Origin: an uncultured Bacilli bacterium
GTDB taxonomy: Bacteria; Bacillota_I; Bacilli_A; RF39; UBA660
DNA: 38,820 bases
Direction of reading: 5' to 3'
Assembly (NCBI GenBank): GCA_934098445.1
Contig: CAKOOW010000006.1
Span: 1 to 38,820, forward strand
The translations under genes and the position numbers were made by a program. Below, one piece after another: positions 8,707 to 17,188 of the stretch (within the stretch, counting starts at the first letter, position 1; every line of letters starts with the position of its first letter). The notes under the pieces were generated by a model that did no database searches, had not been told where the DNA came from, and saw only the letters and a program-made list of their open reading frames with translations.

Positions 8707-9111
8707 TTATTCTAAACAAACATCTTGATAAGTATCCCCTAAATAGATATCTTCTATAGTTTTATCTACATCTTTCCCACTCATCCGATGACACATTACT
8801 ATATAAATATCATTTTTCTTATAGACAATACTACCTCCATCTTTAAGAATTACTTTATTATTAATAGATTTAACTAAATCATCAAGATAATTATTATTTT
8901 CTTCTAATTTTGCTTTTAAGTTAGTATTATCTTGGTACTTAGAATATACAATTCTTCCATCTTTTAACTTAATTACTTCTTGATAAGAATTAGTATTCTT
9001 TTTAGGTAAAGTCTCTCTTACTTCTTGGATATTTCTTAGTCTTAAAAGCGTTATTCCTCCTAAGACAAGTATTATAATGATACTAATTATTAAAATATTT
9101 TTCTTCTTCAT
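8707..9111 (-). CDS. Hypothetical membrane-anchored small protein
   Basis: 134 residues. An N-terminal KKKN segment and one hydrophobic helix (about 5-22) anchor it in the membrane. The outer part has a charged, coiled region and two similar short blocks, VIKLKDGRIVYSK and VILKDGGSIVYKK, suggesting a small internal beta repeat. Two cysteines occur (CHRMSG and the C-terminal DVCLE). I do not recognise the family. ATG 9111 is fixed by AGGAG six bases upstream; a longer in-frame start at 9150 has no such support. It is the last gene of the operon with DUF1848 and DUF3419-like proteins. Confidence 0.65.
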   Translation of the reverse strand: MKKKNILIISIIIILVLGGITLLRLRNIQEVRETLPKKNTNSYQEVIKLKDGRIVYSKYQDNTNLKAKLEENNNYLDDLVKSINNKVILKDGGSIVYKKNDIYIVMCHRMSGKDVDKTIEDIYLGDTYQDVCLE

Positions 9112-9164
9112 AATTACTCCTTCTACTAAATAATCCCTAAAAGGAGGCAATTAGTTTCAAAAAA

Positions 9165-10052
9165 TTATTTTTTTCTTCTGGTTATTTTATCTTCTGGTTT
9201 AAGATGCCCTATTAAAAGAGAGGAATTAGGATCATGTAATTTTCTATTCTCAAGAACACTTTCTTCTTTAAAATTAGCATAACAATATTTACAAAAATGA
9301 CTACAAGTATTAAAGACTCCTATATCAATGATATTAACACAATTACATAGACCTTCTTTTCTAGCCTTCCAATTAGGATACTTTCGTCCGGTTAAGATAT
9401 ATGCTAGTTCATGAGATAAGCACTCTTCTTCATCAAAACCATACTCTACTAGATTTCTCTTTTCAAAACAAGTATGGACTCTTATCCCATGAGTGTGACA
9501 TATCTTACTGATATTTTCTCCCAGGAATTTATAATCAGTCTCCCTAAACTCTCTAAATCTTAAGACTTTCTCATTCTTCCTAACATTCTTATAATCATCA
9601 ATGAAAGATATAATTATCTTATCAATATATCCTTCTAAGAGTTCACATAATCTTTTAATACACTTAATATGATATTCTACGGTATACTTATCATTTAGAA
9701 ATATTGGATCATATCTGACATAAACTCTATCTTTTCCTAAGATTTTACTAATCTCTTTAATATCTTCAATAATACTTTTCTTATCTTTAACATTAGGTTC
9801 AATATCCTGATGATACCCCGTAACGGTAATATGAAAAAGAAGCGGTTTAGGAATACTTTTTAGATATGGAATAATGGGTCTTGGATTTTTAGTACAAAAG
9901 ACTAGCATCTCTACATCTTCAAAATAAATCCTACTCACTTGCGTCTCATTATAGGGATTTCTAACATCTACAAAACCTTCATTTAGTCTCTTAAGAAACC
10001 AGGGTGTATAAAAACCAACAATATCAGTCCGCCCACTAATGTTTAAAATCAT
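9165..10052 (-). CDS. DUF1848 family Fe-S protein with C-terminal CX3CX2C
   Basis: 295-residue DUF1848 protein, recognised by ISGRTDI at the N terminus, VRNPYN, VFCTKNPRP and the C-terminal DIGVFNTCSHFCKYCYANF. The cysteines C250, C254 and C257 form C-x3-C-x2-C, the spacing of radical SAM [4Fe-4S] sites, but near the C terminus; C236 and C238 lie just before. The function of the family is, to my knowledge, not established; a redox or radical reaction is inferred. Its ATG overlaps the stop of the upstream DUF3419-like gene (ATGA), so the two products are made together. Confidence 0.82.
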   Translation of the reverse strand: MILNISGRTDIVGFYTPWFLKRLNEGFVDVRNPYNETQVSRIYFEDVEMLVFCTKNPRPIIPYLKSIPKPLLFHITVTGYHQDIEPNVKDKKSIIEDIKEISKILGKDRVYVRYDPIFLNDKYTVEYHIKCIKRLCELLEGYIDKIIISFIDDYKNVRKNEKVLRFREFRETDYKFLGENISKICHTHGIRVHTCFEKRNLVEYGFDEEECLSHELAYILTGRKYPNWKARKEGLCNCVNIIDIGVFNTCSHFCKYCYANFKEESVLENRKLHDPNSSLLIGHLKPEDKITRRKK

Positions 10053-10990
10053 TTTATAGTTCTTTTTCTAGTCAAACAAACCCCTTCTAAAGTATCATCA
10101 AAAACAGCACTAAAGGTTTGTAAATCATACTCTTTTGGATATTTTAAAGTAAGAATATTAACTAAGTCTTCAAGGGGAGTATCTAAAGAATCACAAAACT
10201 CTAATAGATTAGCCCAATAACAATAATTAACACTTACTACGCCTCCAGGTTTTACCATTACTCTTTTAAGATTATTAAGAAAATCATGAACTTTATCCAC
10301 ATCTTTAAGAGACTCAATATCTTTATAATACTCTAATATATTAGATAAATAAATAACATCAAAAGACTCTTTAATCTTAAAGATATCCGTAATATCTAAA
10401 TCATAGGTTATAATAGGTTCTTTAAAAAGAGCTTGTCTTAAAAGAAGATAATAATAATTATTATAATAAATATTATATTTATTTTGCATATTATAAGTCC
10501 CATACATCGTTTTTCTAATGAAATTACTTTCTCTAAGATTAAAACTATCTTGAAAAACATAAGTCCAAAACTCATAATCTCTTGGGGATAAATGATTTTT
10601 AATATCATTAAATAGTCTTTTAGATAAGTAATCAGGACTATCTTTTAACCAAAATCGTGAATATCCCGAAGCACTATAATAAGTCTTAATGGTGGCTATC
10701 TTTAAAGCTAGAACATACTTAGCAAATTTATTCTTATCAAAAGTTGTTACTTTACTAGCCCCACTAGCTAAAGCATTAAAAGCAAAATCAGCACTCGAAG
10801 TCACACAAAGAACATCTTTATTAGAAACATCAAGCTTACTTAAAACTCCTCTTTGACATTCATTAGTCTCTATATAAACAGGCGAATAAGAAGAAAAGGG
10901 AGCAAAATCACTTACAATAGTCTTACTTTTTAAAAGTTTATTTAATTGTCTAAAAGTATCAGTTTTCTCATCTTTAAAATAATCTAACAT
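10049..10990 (-). CDS. DUF3419-like SAM-dependent enzyme (BtaA-like fold)
   Basis: 313 residues. The nucleotide-binding half shows VLCVTSSADFAFNALASGASKVTTFDKN, a Rossmann SAM-binding pattern ending in an acidic residue. Further on come FDVIYLSNILEYY and LKRVMVKPGGVVSVNY, typical of class I methyltransferase folds. The overall look matches DUF3419, whose known member BtaA transfers the 3-amino-3-carboxypropyl group of SAM to lipid. Whether this one acts on lipid or another acceptor is unknown. ATG 10990 follows AGGAAGGGG. First gene of a three-gene operon with DUF1848. Confidence 0.68.
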   Translation of the reverse strand: MLDYFKDEKTDTFRQLNKLLKSKTIVSDFAPFSSYSPVYIETNECQRGVLSKLDVSNKDVLCVTSSADFAFNALASGASKVTTFDKNKFAKYVLALKIATIKTYYSASGYSRFWLKDSPDYLSKRLFNDIKNHLSPRDYEFWTYVFQDSFNLRESNFIRKTMYGTYNMQNKYNIYYNNYYYLLLRQALFKEPIITYDLDITDIFKIKESFDVIYLSNILEYYKDIESLKDVDKVHDFLNNLKRVMVKPGGVVSVNYCYWANLLEFCDSLDTPLEDLVNILTLKYPKEYDLQTFSAVFDDTLEGVCLTRKRTIK

Positions 10991-11021
10991 AAAATACCCC
11001 TTCCTTAAAATATATTCATCT

Positions 11022-11050
11022 ATTGTCTCTTTTTAATTTCCATTTGTCAA
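11022..11050 (-). promoter_or_regulatory. Promoter of the DUF3419-DUF1848 operon
   Basis: Minus strand: consensus TTGACA (11050-11045), 17-base spacer, GACAAT (11027-11022, four of six matches). The leader to ATG 10990 would be about 25 bases. The -35 overlaps the inverted repeat GGAAAATTTCC just after murE. Confidence 0.5.
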
Positions 11051-11074
11051 GGAAATTTTCCAAGAAAAAAGTAC

Positions 11075-12427
11075 TTAGTTTGTTTCTAAATACTTCTTAA
11101 CTTCTTCTAAATCATCTAAATGATACTTAGTATGGCCAATGATTTGATAATCTTCATGACCCTTACCCAAGATAAGTAAAACATCATTCTTCTTTAACAT
11201 ATTAAGCCCTTTTCTAATAGCTTCTTTCCGGTCTTCTATAACAACATAATTATCTTTAGAAACCCCTTTTATAATATCTTCTAAAATCTTCTTAGGATCT
11301 TCCGTTCTAGGATTATCACTAGTAAAAATAACATAATCACTTAAATCAGTGGCAATTTTCCCCATAATTGGTCTTTTAAGAGGATCTCTATCACCACCAC
11401 AACCCACAATAGTATAGATTTTCCCTTTCTTATTTTCTAAGAAGGAAGTAATAATCTTTTCAACCGCATCAGGAGTATGGGCATAATCAATAACAGCATA
11501 AGCCTCTCTTACTTTAATCTGCTCACAACGTCCTTTAGGAGCATAAATATCTTTAGTAATATTAATAATATCAGAAATACTAATTCCTAAAGTATTAAGA
11601 AGTCCTAAGGCTGTTAAATAGTTATAAACATTATACTTACACTTTAAATTAGTCTCTACTGTATACTCTTTATCTAAAGCTTTAAATTTAATTAAAGTCC
11701 CTTTATCAGTCTCTTCATAGAAAATAATCTGATAATCTTTACCTGTATATCCTAGAGTTTTATAATTCTTAGTCGCGAAATACTTTCCATAAGGATCATC
11801 ACTATTTACAATGATTGTCCCTTTTAATTGGTCTAAAATAAGTAATTTAGCTTTTAAATAGTTTTCCATAGTCTTATGAAAATCTAAATGATCTTCTGTA
11901 AGATTAGAAAAAGCTTCTACCGTAAACTCTAATCCTTCGATTCTTTTTTCTACTAAAGAATGACTAGATACTTCCATTACAAAGTATTCACAACCAGCCT
12001 CGATAGCCTCAATAATAAGACTATAAACATCTAAAATCTCGGGAGTCGTATTATTTAGGACTCTTTTAACTCCTGGCATATAAAAACCAATAGTCCCCAT
12101 ATAAGCGGCCTTTTTCCCTAGTTTAAGTAACATTTGATAAGTAAGAAAACAAGTAGTAGTCTTTCCATTAGTCCCTGTCATACCAATAATCTTAATCTTA
12201 TTAACTTCTTCTTTATAATTAGTAACTAAATACTTCTGAAGCCACTCTTTGGTATTAGGGACAACAAGAGTCTCAACACTATAAGAACCATGTTCACAAA
12301 CAATCTTACTAGCTCCTAGAGAAATAGCCTTTTCAATAAAGTCATGACCATCAACCGTTAACCCTTTAATAGCAACAAATGTATCTCCAGGCTCTATTTT
12401 TCTCGAATCTGTTTTTATTTTAATCAT
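11075..12427 (-). CDS. murE: UDP-MurNAc-tripeptide synthetase MurE
   Basis: 450-residue Mur ligase that adds the third amino acid of the peptidoglycan stem peptide with ATP. The N-terminal domain carries TDSRKIEPGDTFVAIKG; the ATP P-loop is GMTGTNGKTTT (about 82-92); NTTPE and EVSSHSL follow; the C-terminal domain has SDNPRTEDP with DNPR at 371-374. DNPR is the motif associated with meso-diaminopimelate (Lys-type enzymes differ at the Arg), so the wall is predicted to be meso-DAP type. ATG 12427 follows AGGAG; an open extension to 12457 is not supported. It lies 38 bases after the Fic gene and away from the murG cluster. Confidence 0.95.
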   Translation of the reverse strand: MIKIKTDSRKIEPGDTFVAIKGLTVDGHDFIEKAISLGASKIVCEHGSYSVETLVVPNTKEWLQKYLVTNYKEEVNKIKIIGMTGTNGKTTTCFLTYQMLLKLGKKAAYMGTIGFYMPGVKRVLNNTTPEILDVYSLIIEAIEAGCEYFVMEVSSHSLVEKRIEGLEFTVEAFSNLTEDHLDFHKTMENYLKAKLLILDQLKGTIIVNSDDPYGKYFATKNYKTLGYTGKDYQIIFYEETDKGTLIKFKALDKEYTVETNLKCKYNVYNYLTALGLLNTLGISISDIINITKDIYAPKGRCEQIKVREAYAVIDYAHTPDAVEKIITSFLENKKGKIYTIVGCGGDRDPLKRPIMGKIATDLSDYVIFTSDNPRTEDPKKILEDIIKGVSKDNYVVIEDRKEAIRKGLNMLKKNDVLLILGKGHEDYQIIGHTKYHLDDLEEVKKYLETN

Positions 12428-12465
12428 AAAATCTCCTTTACATGTATATGATAACATACTCCTAG

Positions 12466-13263
12466 TTAATTACAATCACTTATTTTCGGAGTCTTTTTAC
12501 TTTTTCCCTCTTTTAAGTCTAGGGTTTTACTCCAAGTCTTCTCCATCTCGTATTTAAAAAATTCAATCATTGCTGATAAATCTTCTTCTTCATCAAACTT
12601 TTCTAAACAAGCATAATAATATTTTTTATCTTCATCATAGATAATTATCGGGGGCAGATTATTAGTTAATAAAATATAATTTACGATAGTACGCCCTAAA
12701 CGCCCATTCCCATCAGCAAAGGCGTGAATAGATTCTAAAACATTATGCGTATAAGCTGCTATTTTGATGATAGTTTCGGTCTCATTAGTTTTTATACTTG
12801 CTACTTCTGCAAGTAAATCTTTAATTTCTCTAGCAACACTTAAAACATCGGCTCCTACTTCATTTCGACCAGTAACATAATCGTGCTTTTTATACTCTCC
12901 TGGTCTTTCACCATTAATATTATATCTTGTTTCATCATATGTTCCTTTGGTTAATAATTTATGGATTTTTTTTAATAATTCTTCCGTTAATGGTTCTTTC
13001 TTAATAATCTTTGGTAATAAATAAGAAGCACAGTCTTTTTGATTAGCTATTTCGTAAAGAGTTCTTAAGTTTCCTGTATAGTTACTAATTTTTCCATTTT
13101 CAAAAATTTCTCTAGTATCATGATAAGTAATACTTGGATTTTCAATTACTCCCGAATTATAAGCAAACAAGATATTAAAATGGTCTAAAGCTTGTTCTAA
13201 CTTGGGAATGCTATCTATATTTTGTTGTTGCCAATAAGTTATTATTTCTAAATAATTATGCAT
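12466..13263 (-). CDS. fic: Fic family protein (predicted AMP transferase) with built-in inhibitory motif
   Basis: 265 residues. The Fic core motif HAFADGNGRLGR spans 180-191 and matches HxFx[D/E]GNGRxxR exactly, so catalytic H180 and both arginines are present. Near the N terminus SGVIEN (37-42) fits the inhibitory-helix motif [S/T]xxxE[G/N], with E41 as the expected blocking residue. That makes it a class II, self-inhibited Fic that would usually AMPylate a protein target. ATG 13263 follows GAGAGG. A 79-residue gene lies 62 bases upstream in the same direction. murE follows. Confidence 0.9.
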   Translation of the reverse strand: MHNYLEIITYWQQQNIDSIPKLEQALDHFNILFAYNSGVIENPSITYHDTREIFENGKISNYTGNLRTLYEIANQKDCASYLLPKIIKKEPLTEELLKKIHKLLTKGTYDETRYNINGERPGEYKKHDYVTGRNEVGADVLSVAREIKDLLAEVASIKTNETETIIKIAAYTHNVLESIHAFADGNGRLGRTIVNYILLTNNLPPIIIYDEDKKYYYACLEKFDEEEDLSAMIEFFKYEMEKTWSKTLDLKEGKSKKTPKISDCN

Positions 13264-13325
13264 AAATTACCTCTCTTTTGGTCTTAAAACATTCAAGATT
13301 ATTAGATGTATTTTGACTTTATTTT

Positions 13326-13565
13326 TCATTTTCCACCTCGATATTTCTTTAAAAGCAAATTAAACTGCTCATTATTTATTTGTCCAGATATCAGAGCTGA
13401 TTTTAGAAAAGACTCAAGACCATCAGCTAAGCCATCATACATTACCCATTCACCAGCTTTCTCGTACTCTTCTAATTGTTTTATTGTATTCTGAATTATC
13501 TTAGGCAAATTACTAACATCTATATTAATCGCATGATTTATCATAGCATAATTATTCTTTACCAT
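13326..13565 (-). CDS. Small hypothetical protein upstream of fic
   Basis: 79 residues, soluble, predicted helical. The central part (EYEKAGEWVMYDGLADGL) and the end (SGQINNEQFNLLLKKYRGGK) resemble a small Firmicutes family of unknown function that I recall only vaguely. It does not show the [S/T]xxxE[G/N] motif of a Fic antitoxin. GGAGG sits 8 bases before ATG 13565, and an extended -10 lies upstream, so the gene is probably real. It is probably co-transcribed with fic. Confidence 0.65.
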   Translation of the reverse strand: MVKNNYAMINHAINIDVSNLPKIIQNTIKQLEEYEKAGEWVMYDGLADGLESFLKSALISGQINNEQFNLLLKKYRGGK

Positions 13566-13607
13566 AAAAAATTCCTCCGTTTTTTTAACTAATATATCAA
13601 CAAGTAG

Positions 13608-13616
13608 ATTATATCA
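13608..13616 (-). promoter_or_regulatory. Extended -10 promoter of the small gene-fic operon
   Basis: Minus-strand TGATATAAT (13616-13608), i.e. TGn followed by consensus TATAAT. No good -35 is seen. The start point would be near 13601, 36 bases before ATG 13565. Confidence 0.5.
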
Positions 13617-13655
13617 CAGTTTTATTCTTTCTATAGAAAAATATGAATAGAAAAG

Positions 13656-13683
13656 AAAAAGACATAGACCATAAGTCTACATC
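13656..13683 (-). terminator. Terminator of the pyruvate:ferredoxin oxidoreductase gene
   Basis: GATGTAGAC and GTCTATGTC (minus strand, 13683-13661) pair over 9 bp with two G-U pairs around a 5-base loop and are followed by TTTTTC. It lies immediately after the stop at 13690. Confidence 0.8.
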
Positions 13684-13689
13684 TTAACC

Positions 13690-16600
13690 TTAATTATTCT
13701 TACTTTGAATATCTTTATAGAAATTATATCTTTCTTTAGCATTATTTACTTGAATATCTAATAATTCTTTAGCAAGTTCGTTATCTTTCTTCATTAGACT
13801 ACTATATCTTACTTCATTCTTTAAGAAATCTTCATATTTAGTAAAATCTGGTTCTTTAGAATCGATATATAATTTTTTATCTTCAGGTACATAACGCATC
13901 AAATTGACATAACCACATTCAACAGCTAGTTTTTCTTCACTTATAGAGTTAGACATACCTCCATGAAGACCTTGTTCAATACATGGACAATAACAAATAA
14001 TTAAACTTGGTCCGTTATGAGCTTCTGCTTCTTTCATTGTTTTAATAGTCTGCATGAAATTGGCTCCAAAGGAAATACTTCCTATATAACAGTTTGGATA
14101 AGACATGGCAATTCTAAATAAGTCTTTTTTCGCAGTCTTTTTACCCATATTAGCAAATTCAGCGACCGCCCCGACGCGACTTGATTTTGATGCTTGACCA
14201 CCAGTATTAGAATATACCTCGGTATCAAGGACGATAATATTAACATTTTCGCCACTAGATAAGACATGGTCTATTCCACCAAAGCCGATATCATAAGCCC
14301 AACCATCACCACCGACGATAAAGACACTACGAGCAACCATATATTCTAGGATATCTTTTAAATCTTTAGGAATTTCCATCGTTTGTAATTTATCAACGAT
14401 TTTCTTAGTTACATCATAGTTATTCTCATTTTCTAACCATTTATTTAGTAACTCTTTTACTTCTTCACTTACGCAATCAATTGACTTAGTAATAATATCA
14501 TGAATACGTTTTTGGGTGTTTTTATAAGTTAAATACATACCATATCCAAATTCCGCATTATCTTCAAATAAAGAGTTAGCCCAAGGAATTAAGTATGGAG
14601 TTGATGGGGCGGAACCACCATAGATTGAAGAACAACCAGTGGCATTGGCAATAACTAATTTTTCGCCAAATAACTGACTTAACATCTTTAAGTAAGGGGT
14701 TTCTCCACAACCGGCACAAGCGCCACTAAATTCAAAACATGGTTTTCTTAGAGAAGCGCCTTTTAAAGTAAATCGATCATGTAGTTCTGGATTTTGATAT
14801 TCTTTAAACATTTTATCGGCATACTCTTGGGTCTCGTAAGTAGCTTCACCAAATTCTAAGGCTTTTTTACCAGCCTTACCAAGACAAGCATTAATACATA
14901 AACCACAACTAGTACAATCAGCTTCACTAACGACAATTTCATAATTATACTCTGTATGTCCTAAGACTTTAAGACCTTTTTCAGTATCTTTAGCCTCAGT
15001 AATAATTGGTCTAATTACGGCATGAGGACAAACGGTAGCACACATTCCACATTGAATACAGTTTTCAGGCTTCCATTTAGGAACCATATTAGTAATTTTA
15101 CGCTTTTCATTAGCGGCTAAGCCGGTTGGAAATATACCATTCTTATAAGGCATTAATTCCGAGACTTTTAAGTTATCTCCTTGTCTTTTATTAATAAGAG
15201 TAAAGATATCATCAGGAGTCTTAACTTCTTTTTTATCTTTAAATTCGCCTTTGACAAGGATTACACTCTTAACAGCACTACTTAAAGAATTAATATTGGC
15301 ATTAACGATATCATCACCCTTAGTCCCAAATTTCTTGCGAATAGAATCTTTAATATAATCTTCGGCATCATTAAATCCCATTAATTTTAAGATTACAATT
15401 TCCATAATCTTACTAATCTTACCCTTAATATTATTCTCAAGAGCAATCTTATCAGCATCAATTAATAATACTTTAATATTTCTATTCTTAATAATATCTT
15501 TAGTCTTATTAGGTAATATATCATCTAACTCATGAGACTTCTTATTAGTATTTATTAAACAAATACCATTTTCTTTTAGACTATTAAACATATCAAAGTC
15601 TTTTAGATAAGCGTCTTTAGTAATAACTAGTAAAGAAGGATGAGCTACATAATAAGGAGCATTAATCTCTTTAGAAGACATTCTTAAATTAGATACAGTT
15701 ACTCCTCCTGATTTCTTACTATCATATTGGAAATATCCTTGAACATATAGATTTTTCTCTTCTCCTAGATAATGCATAATATCTTTAGAAGTAGATACCA
15801 TTCCATCAGAACCATATCCATAAATAAGAATCTCTTTATCTGCTACTTTAATATCCATAGGAACTTTATCTAAACTTAGATTAGTTACATCATCAAGAAT
15901 TCCTATCGTAAAGTTATCTTTTAAAGTAGTTTCTAACATCTTATAGACCCCAGCAATCTCACTTGGAGTAGTATTCTTACTAGATAAGCCGTAACGTCCT
16001 CCTACTACTTGAATATTCTTATCTTTAAGAGAAGCTACGACATCTAAATATAATGGTTCTCCTATACTACCTGCTTCTTTAGTTCTATCTAAGACAGCAA
16101 TCTTTTCTACACTACTAGGTAATACTTCTAATAAGTATTTAGTACTAAAAGGTCTATATAAATGAACTTCTATTAGTCCATAAATATCATTAGTCTCATT
16201 TAACTTTTCTATAGTAAGTTTAACGGTATCACAGACACTACCCATCGCTACGATGACATATTTAGCATTCTTAGAACCATAATAATTAAATGGTTGATAA
16301 TTAGTCTTCATAATACTATTTATCTTTTGCATATAATCATTAACAATATCAGGAATCTTATCATAATCAGTATTTCTAGCTTCTACACTTTGAAAATAAA
16401 TATCTTCATTCTCAGCCATTCCTCTTTGATAAGCACATCCTACATTAAGAGCTTGTTTTTTGAAAGCATTAACTTTATCATAATTAATAAGTCCTAAGAG
16501 TTTCTCATCTGGTAATTCTTCTATACTATTTAGTTCATGACTAGTCCTAAAACCATCAAAGAAGTGTAAGAATGGTACTCTTCCTTCAATAGCTGAAAGG

Positions 16601-17058
16601 TGGGCAACGGCTGCTAAGTTCTGAGCATCAAAAACATTAGTTGATGCGAGCATTGCAAAGCCGGTAGCACGCGTGGCATAAATATCACTATGATCTCCAA
16701 AGATGGATAAGGCATGAGTTGCCACCGTACGGGCAGCCACATGAATAACTCCTGGTAAGCCTTCTCCAGCGATTTTATACATATTAGGAATCATTAGTAA
16801 TAAGCCTTGTGAGGCCGTGAAGGTGGTAGCTAAGGAACCACTAATCAAAGCTCCATGCATCGCCCCAGCGGCTCCTGCTTCACTTTGCATTTCTACGACT
16901 TCTACTGATTCGTTAAATAAATTTTTTTTCTTTAATTTTAAATTATCAATATTACTAGCCATCGGACTCGATGGGGTAATAGGATAAATAGATGCTATCT
17001 CTGTAAAGAGATTAGCTATATTACTACAAGCAGTATTTCCATCTACTATTTTTCTCAT
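13690..17058 (-). CDS. nifJ: Pyruvate:ferredoxin (flavodoxin) oxidoreductase
   Basis: 1122-residue single-chain enzyme that oxidises pyruvate and CoA to acetyl-CoA and CO2, passing electrons to ferredoxin; cytosolic, anaerobic. It starts with DGNTACSNIA and YPITPSSPMA (pyruvate-binding domain I). The 2x[4Fe-4S] ferredoxin domain has CIQCGMCATVCPH (about 665-677) and CTSCGLCINACLG (about 712-724). The TPP domain has GACAGCGETPY, GGDGWAYDIGFGGIDH and DTEVYSNTGGQASKSS. Near the family's usual 1170-1190 residues. GAGG precedes ATG 17058, and a strong terminator follows. Together with PPDK it indicates fermentative, ferredoxin-linked energy metabolism. Confidence 0.96.
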   Translation of the reverse strand: MRKIVDGNTACSNIANLFTEIASIYPITPSSPMASNIDNLKLKKKNLFNESVEVVEMQSEAGAAGAMHGALISGSLATTFTASQGLLLMIPNMYKIAGEGLPGVIHVAARTVATHALSIFGDHSDIYATRATGFAMLASTNVFDAQNLAAVAHLSAIEGRVPFLHFFDGFRTSHELNSIEELPDEKLLGLINYDKVNAFKKQALNVGCAYQRGMAENEDIYFQSVEARNTDYDKIPDIVNDYMQKINSIMKTNYQPFNYYGSKNAKYVIVAMGSVCDTVKLTIEKLNETNDIYGLIEVHLYRPFSTKYLLEVLPSSVEKIAVLDRTKEAGSIGEPLYLDVVASLKDKNIQVVGGRYGLSSKNTTPSEIAGVYKMLETTLKDNFTIGILDDVTNLSLDKVPMDIKVADKEILIYGYGSDGMVSTSKDIMHYLGEEKNLYVQGYFQYDSKKSGGVTVSNLRMSSKEINAPYYVAHPSLLVITKDAYLKDFDMFNSLKENGICLINTNKKSHELDDILPNKTKDIIKNRNIKVLLIDADKIALENNIKGKISKIMEIVILKLMGFNDAEDYIKDSIRKKFGTKGDDIVNANINSLSSAVKSVILVKGEFKDKKEVKTPDDIFTLINKRQGDNLKVSELMPYKNGIFPTGLAANEKRKITNMVPKWKPENCIQCGMCATVCPHAVIRPIITEAKDTEKGLKVLGHTEYNYEIVVSEADCTSCGLCINACLGKAGKKALEFGEATYETQEYADKMFKEYQNPELHDRFTLKGASLRKPCFEFSGACAGCGETPYLKMLSQLFGEKLVIANATGCSSIYGGSAPSTPYLIPWANSLFEDNAEFGYGMYLTYKNTQKRIHDIITKSIDCVSEEVKELLNKWLENENNYDVTKKIVDKLQTMEIPKDLKDILEYMVARSVFIVGGDGWAYDIGFGGIDHVLSSGENVNIIVLDTEVYSNTGGQASKSSRVGAVAEFANMGKKTAKKDLFRIAMSYPNCYIGSISFGANFMQTIKTMKEAEAHNGPSLIICYCPCIEQGLHGGMSNSISEEKLAVECGYVNLMRYVPEDKKLYIDSKEPDFTKYEDFLKNEVRYSSLMKKDNELAKELLDIQVNNAKERYNFYKDIQSKNN

Positions 17059-17082
17059 AAAAACCTCATTTCTTATTTTACA

Positions 17083-17088
17083 ATTATA
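17083..17088 (-). promoter_or_regulatory. Candidate -10 element of nifJ
   Basis: Minus-strand TATAAT 25 bases before the nifJ start. There is no recognisable -35 at the right distance; upstream is an A-rich stretch and then the hairpin at 17123-17154. Confidence 0.35.
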
Positions 17089-17122
17089 AATATCTTTATT
17101 TCTATTTTTTTACCAAGAAATT

Positions 17123-17154
17123 CCCACCCGAAATGATTCCTCATTTTGGGTGGG
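17123..17154 (-). other. 14-bp hairpin with GGAA loop downstream of the surface-protein gene
   Basis: Arms 17123-17136 and 17141-17154: CCCACCC pairs with GGGTGGG, then one imperfect position (A-C on the minus strand, G-T on the plus), then AAATGA with TCATTT. The loop on the coding (minus) strand is GGAA. It starts 35 bases after the stop codon at 17189. The following bases AATTTCTTGG are only partly T-rich, so a terminator is possible but not typical. Position and a G-R-N-A loop resemble the DNA hairpins described just downstream of variable repeats in diversity-generating retroelements. Confidence 0.7.
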
Positions 17155-17188
17155 TCTCATCATCATTTTACTTTCGGGGATATTTCTT

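Noticed and set aside
16294..16497. Plus-strand reading frame opposite nifJ
   Set aside because: Shadow of the coding strand, no ribosome binding site, low-complexity product.
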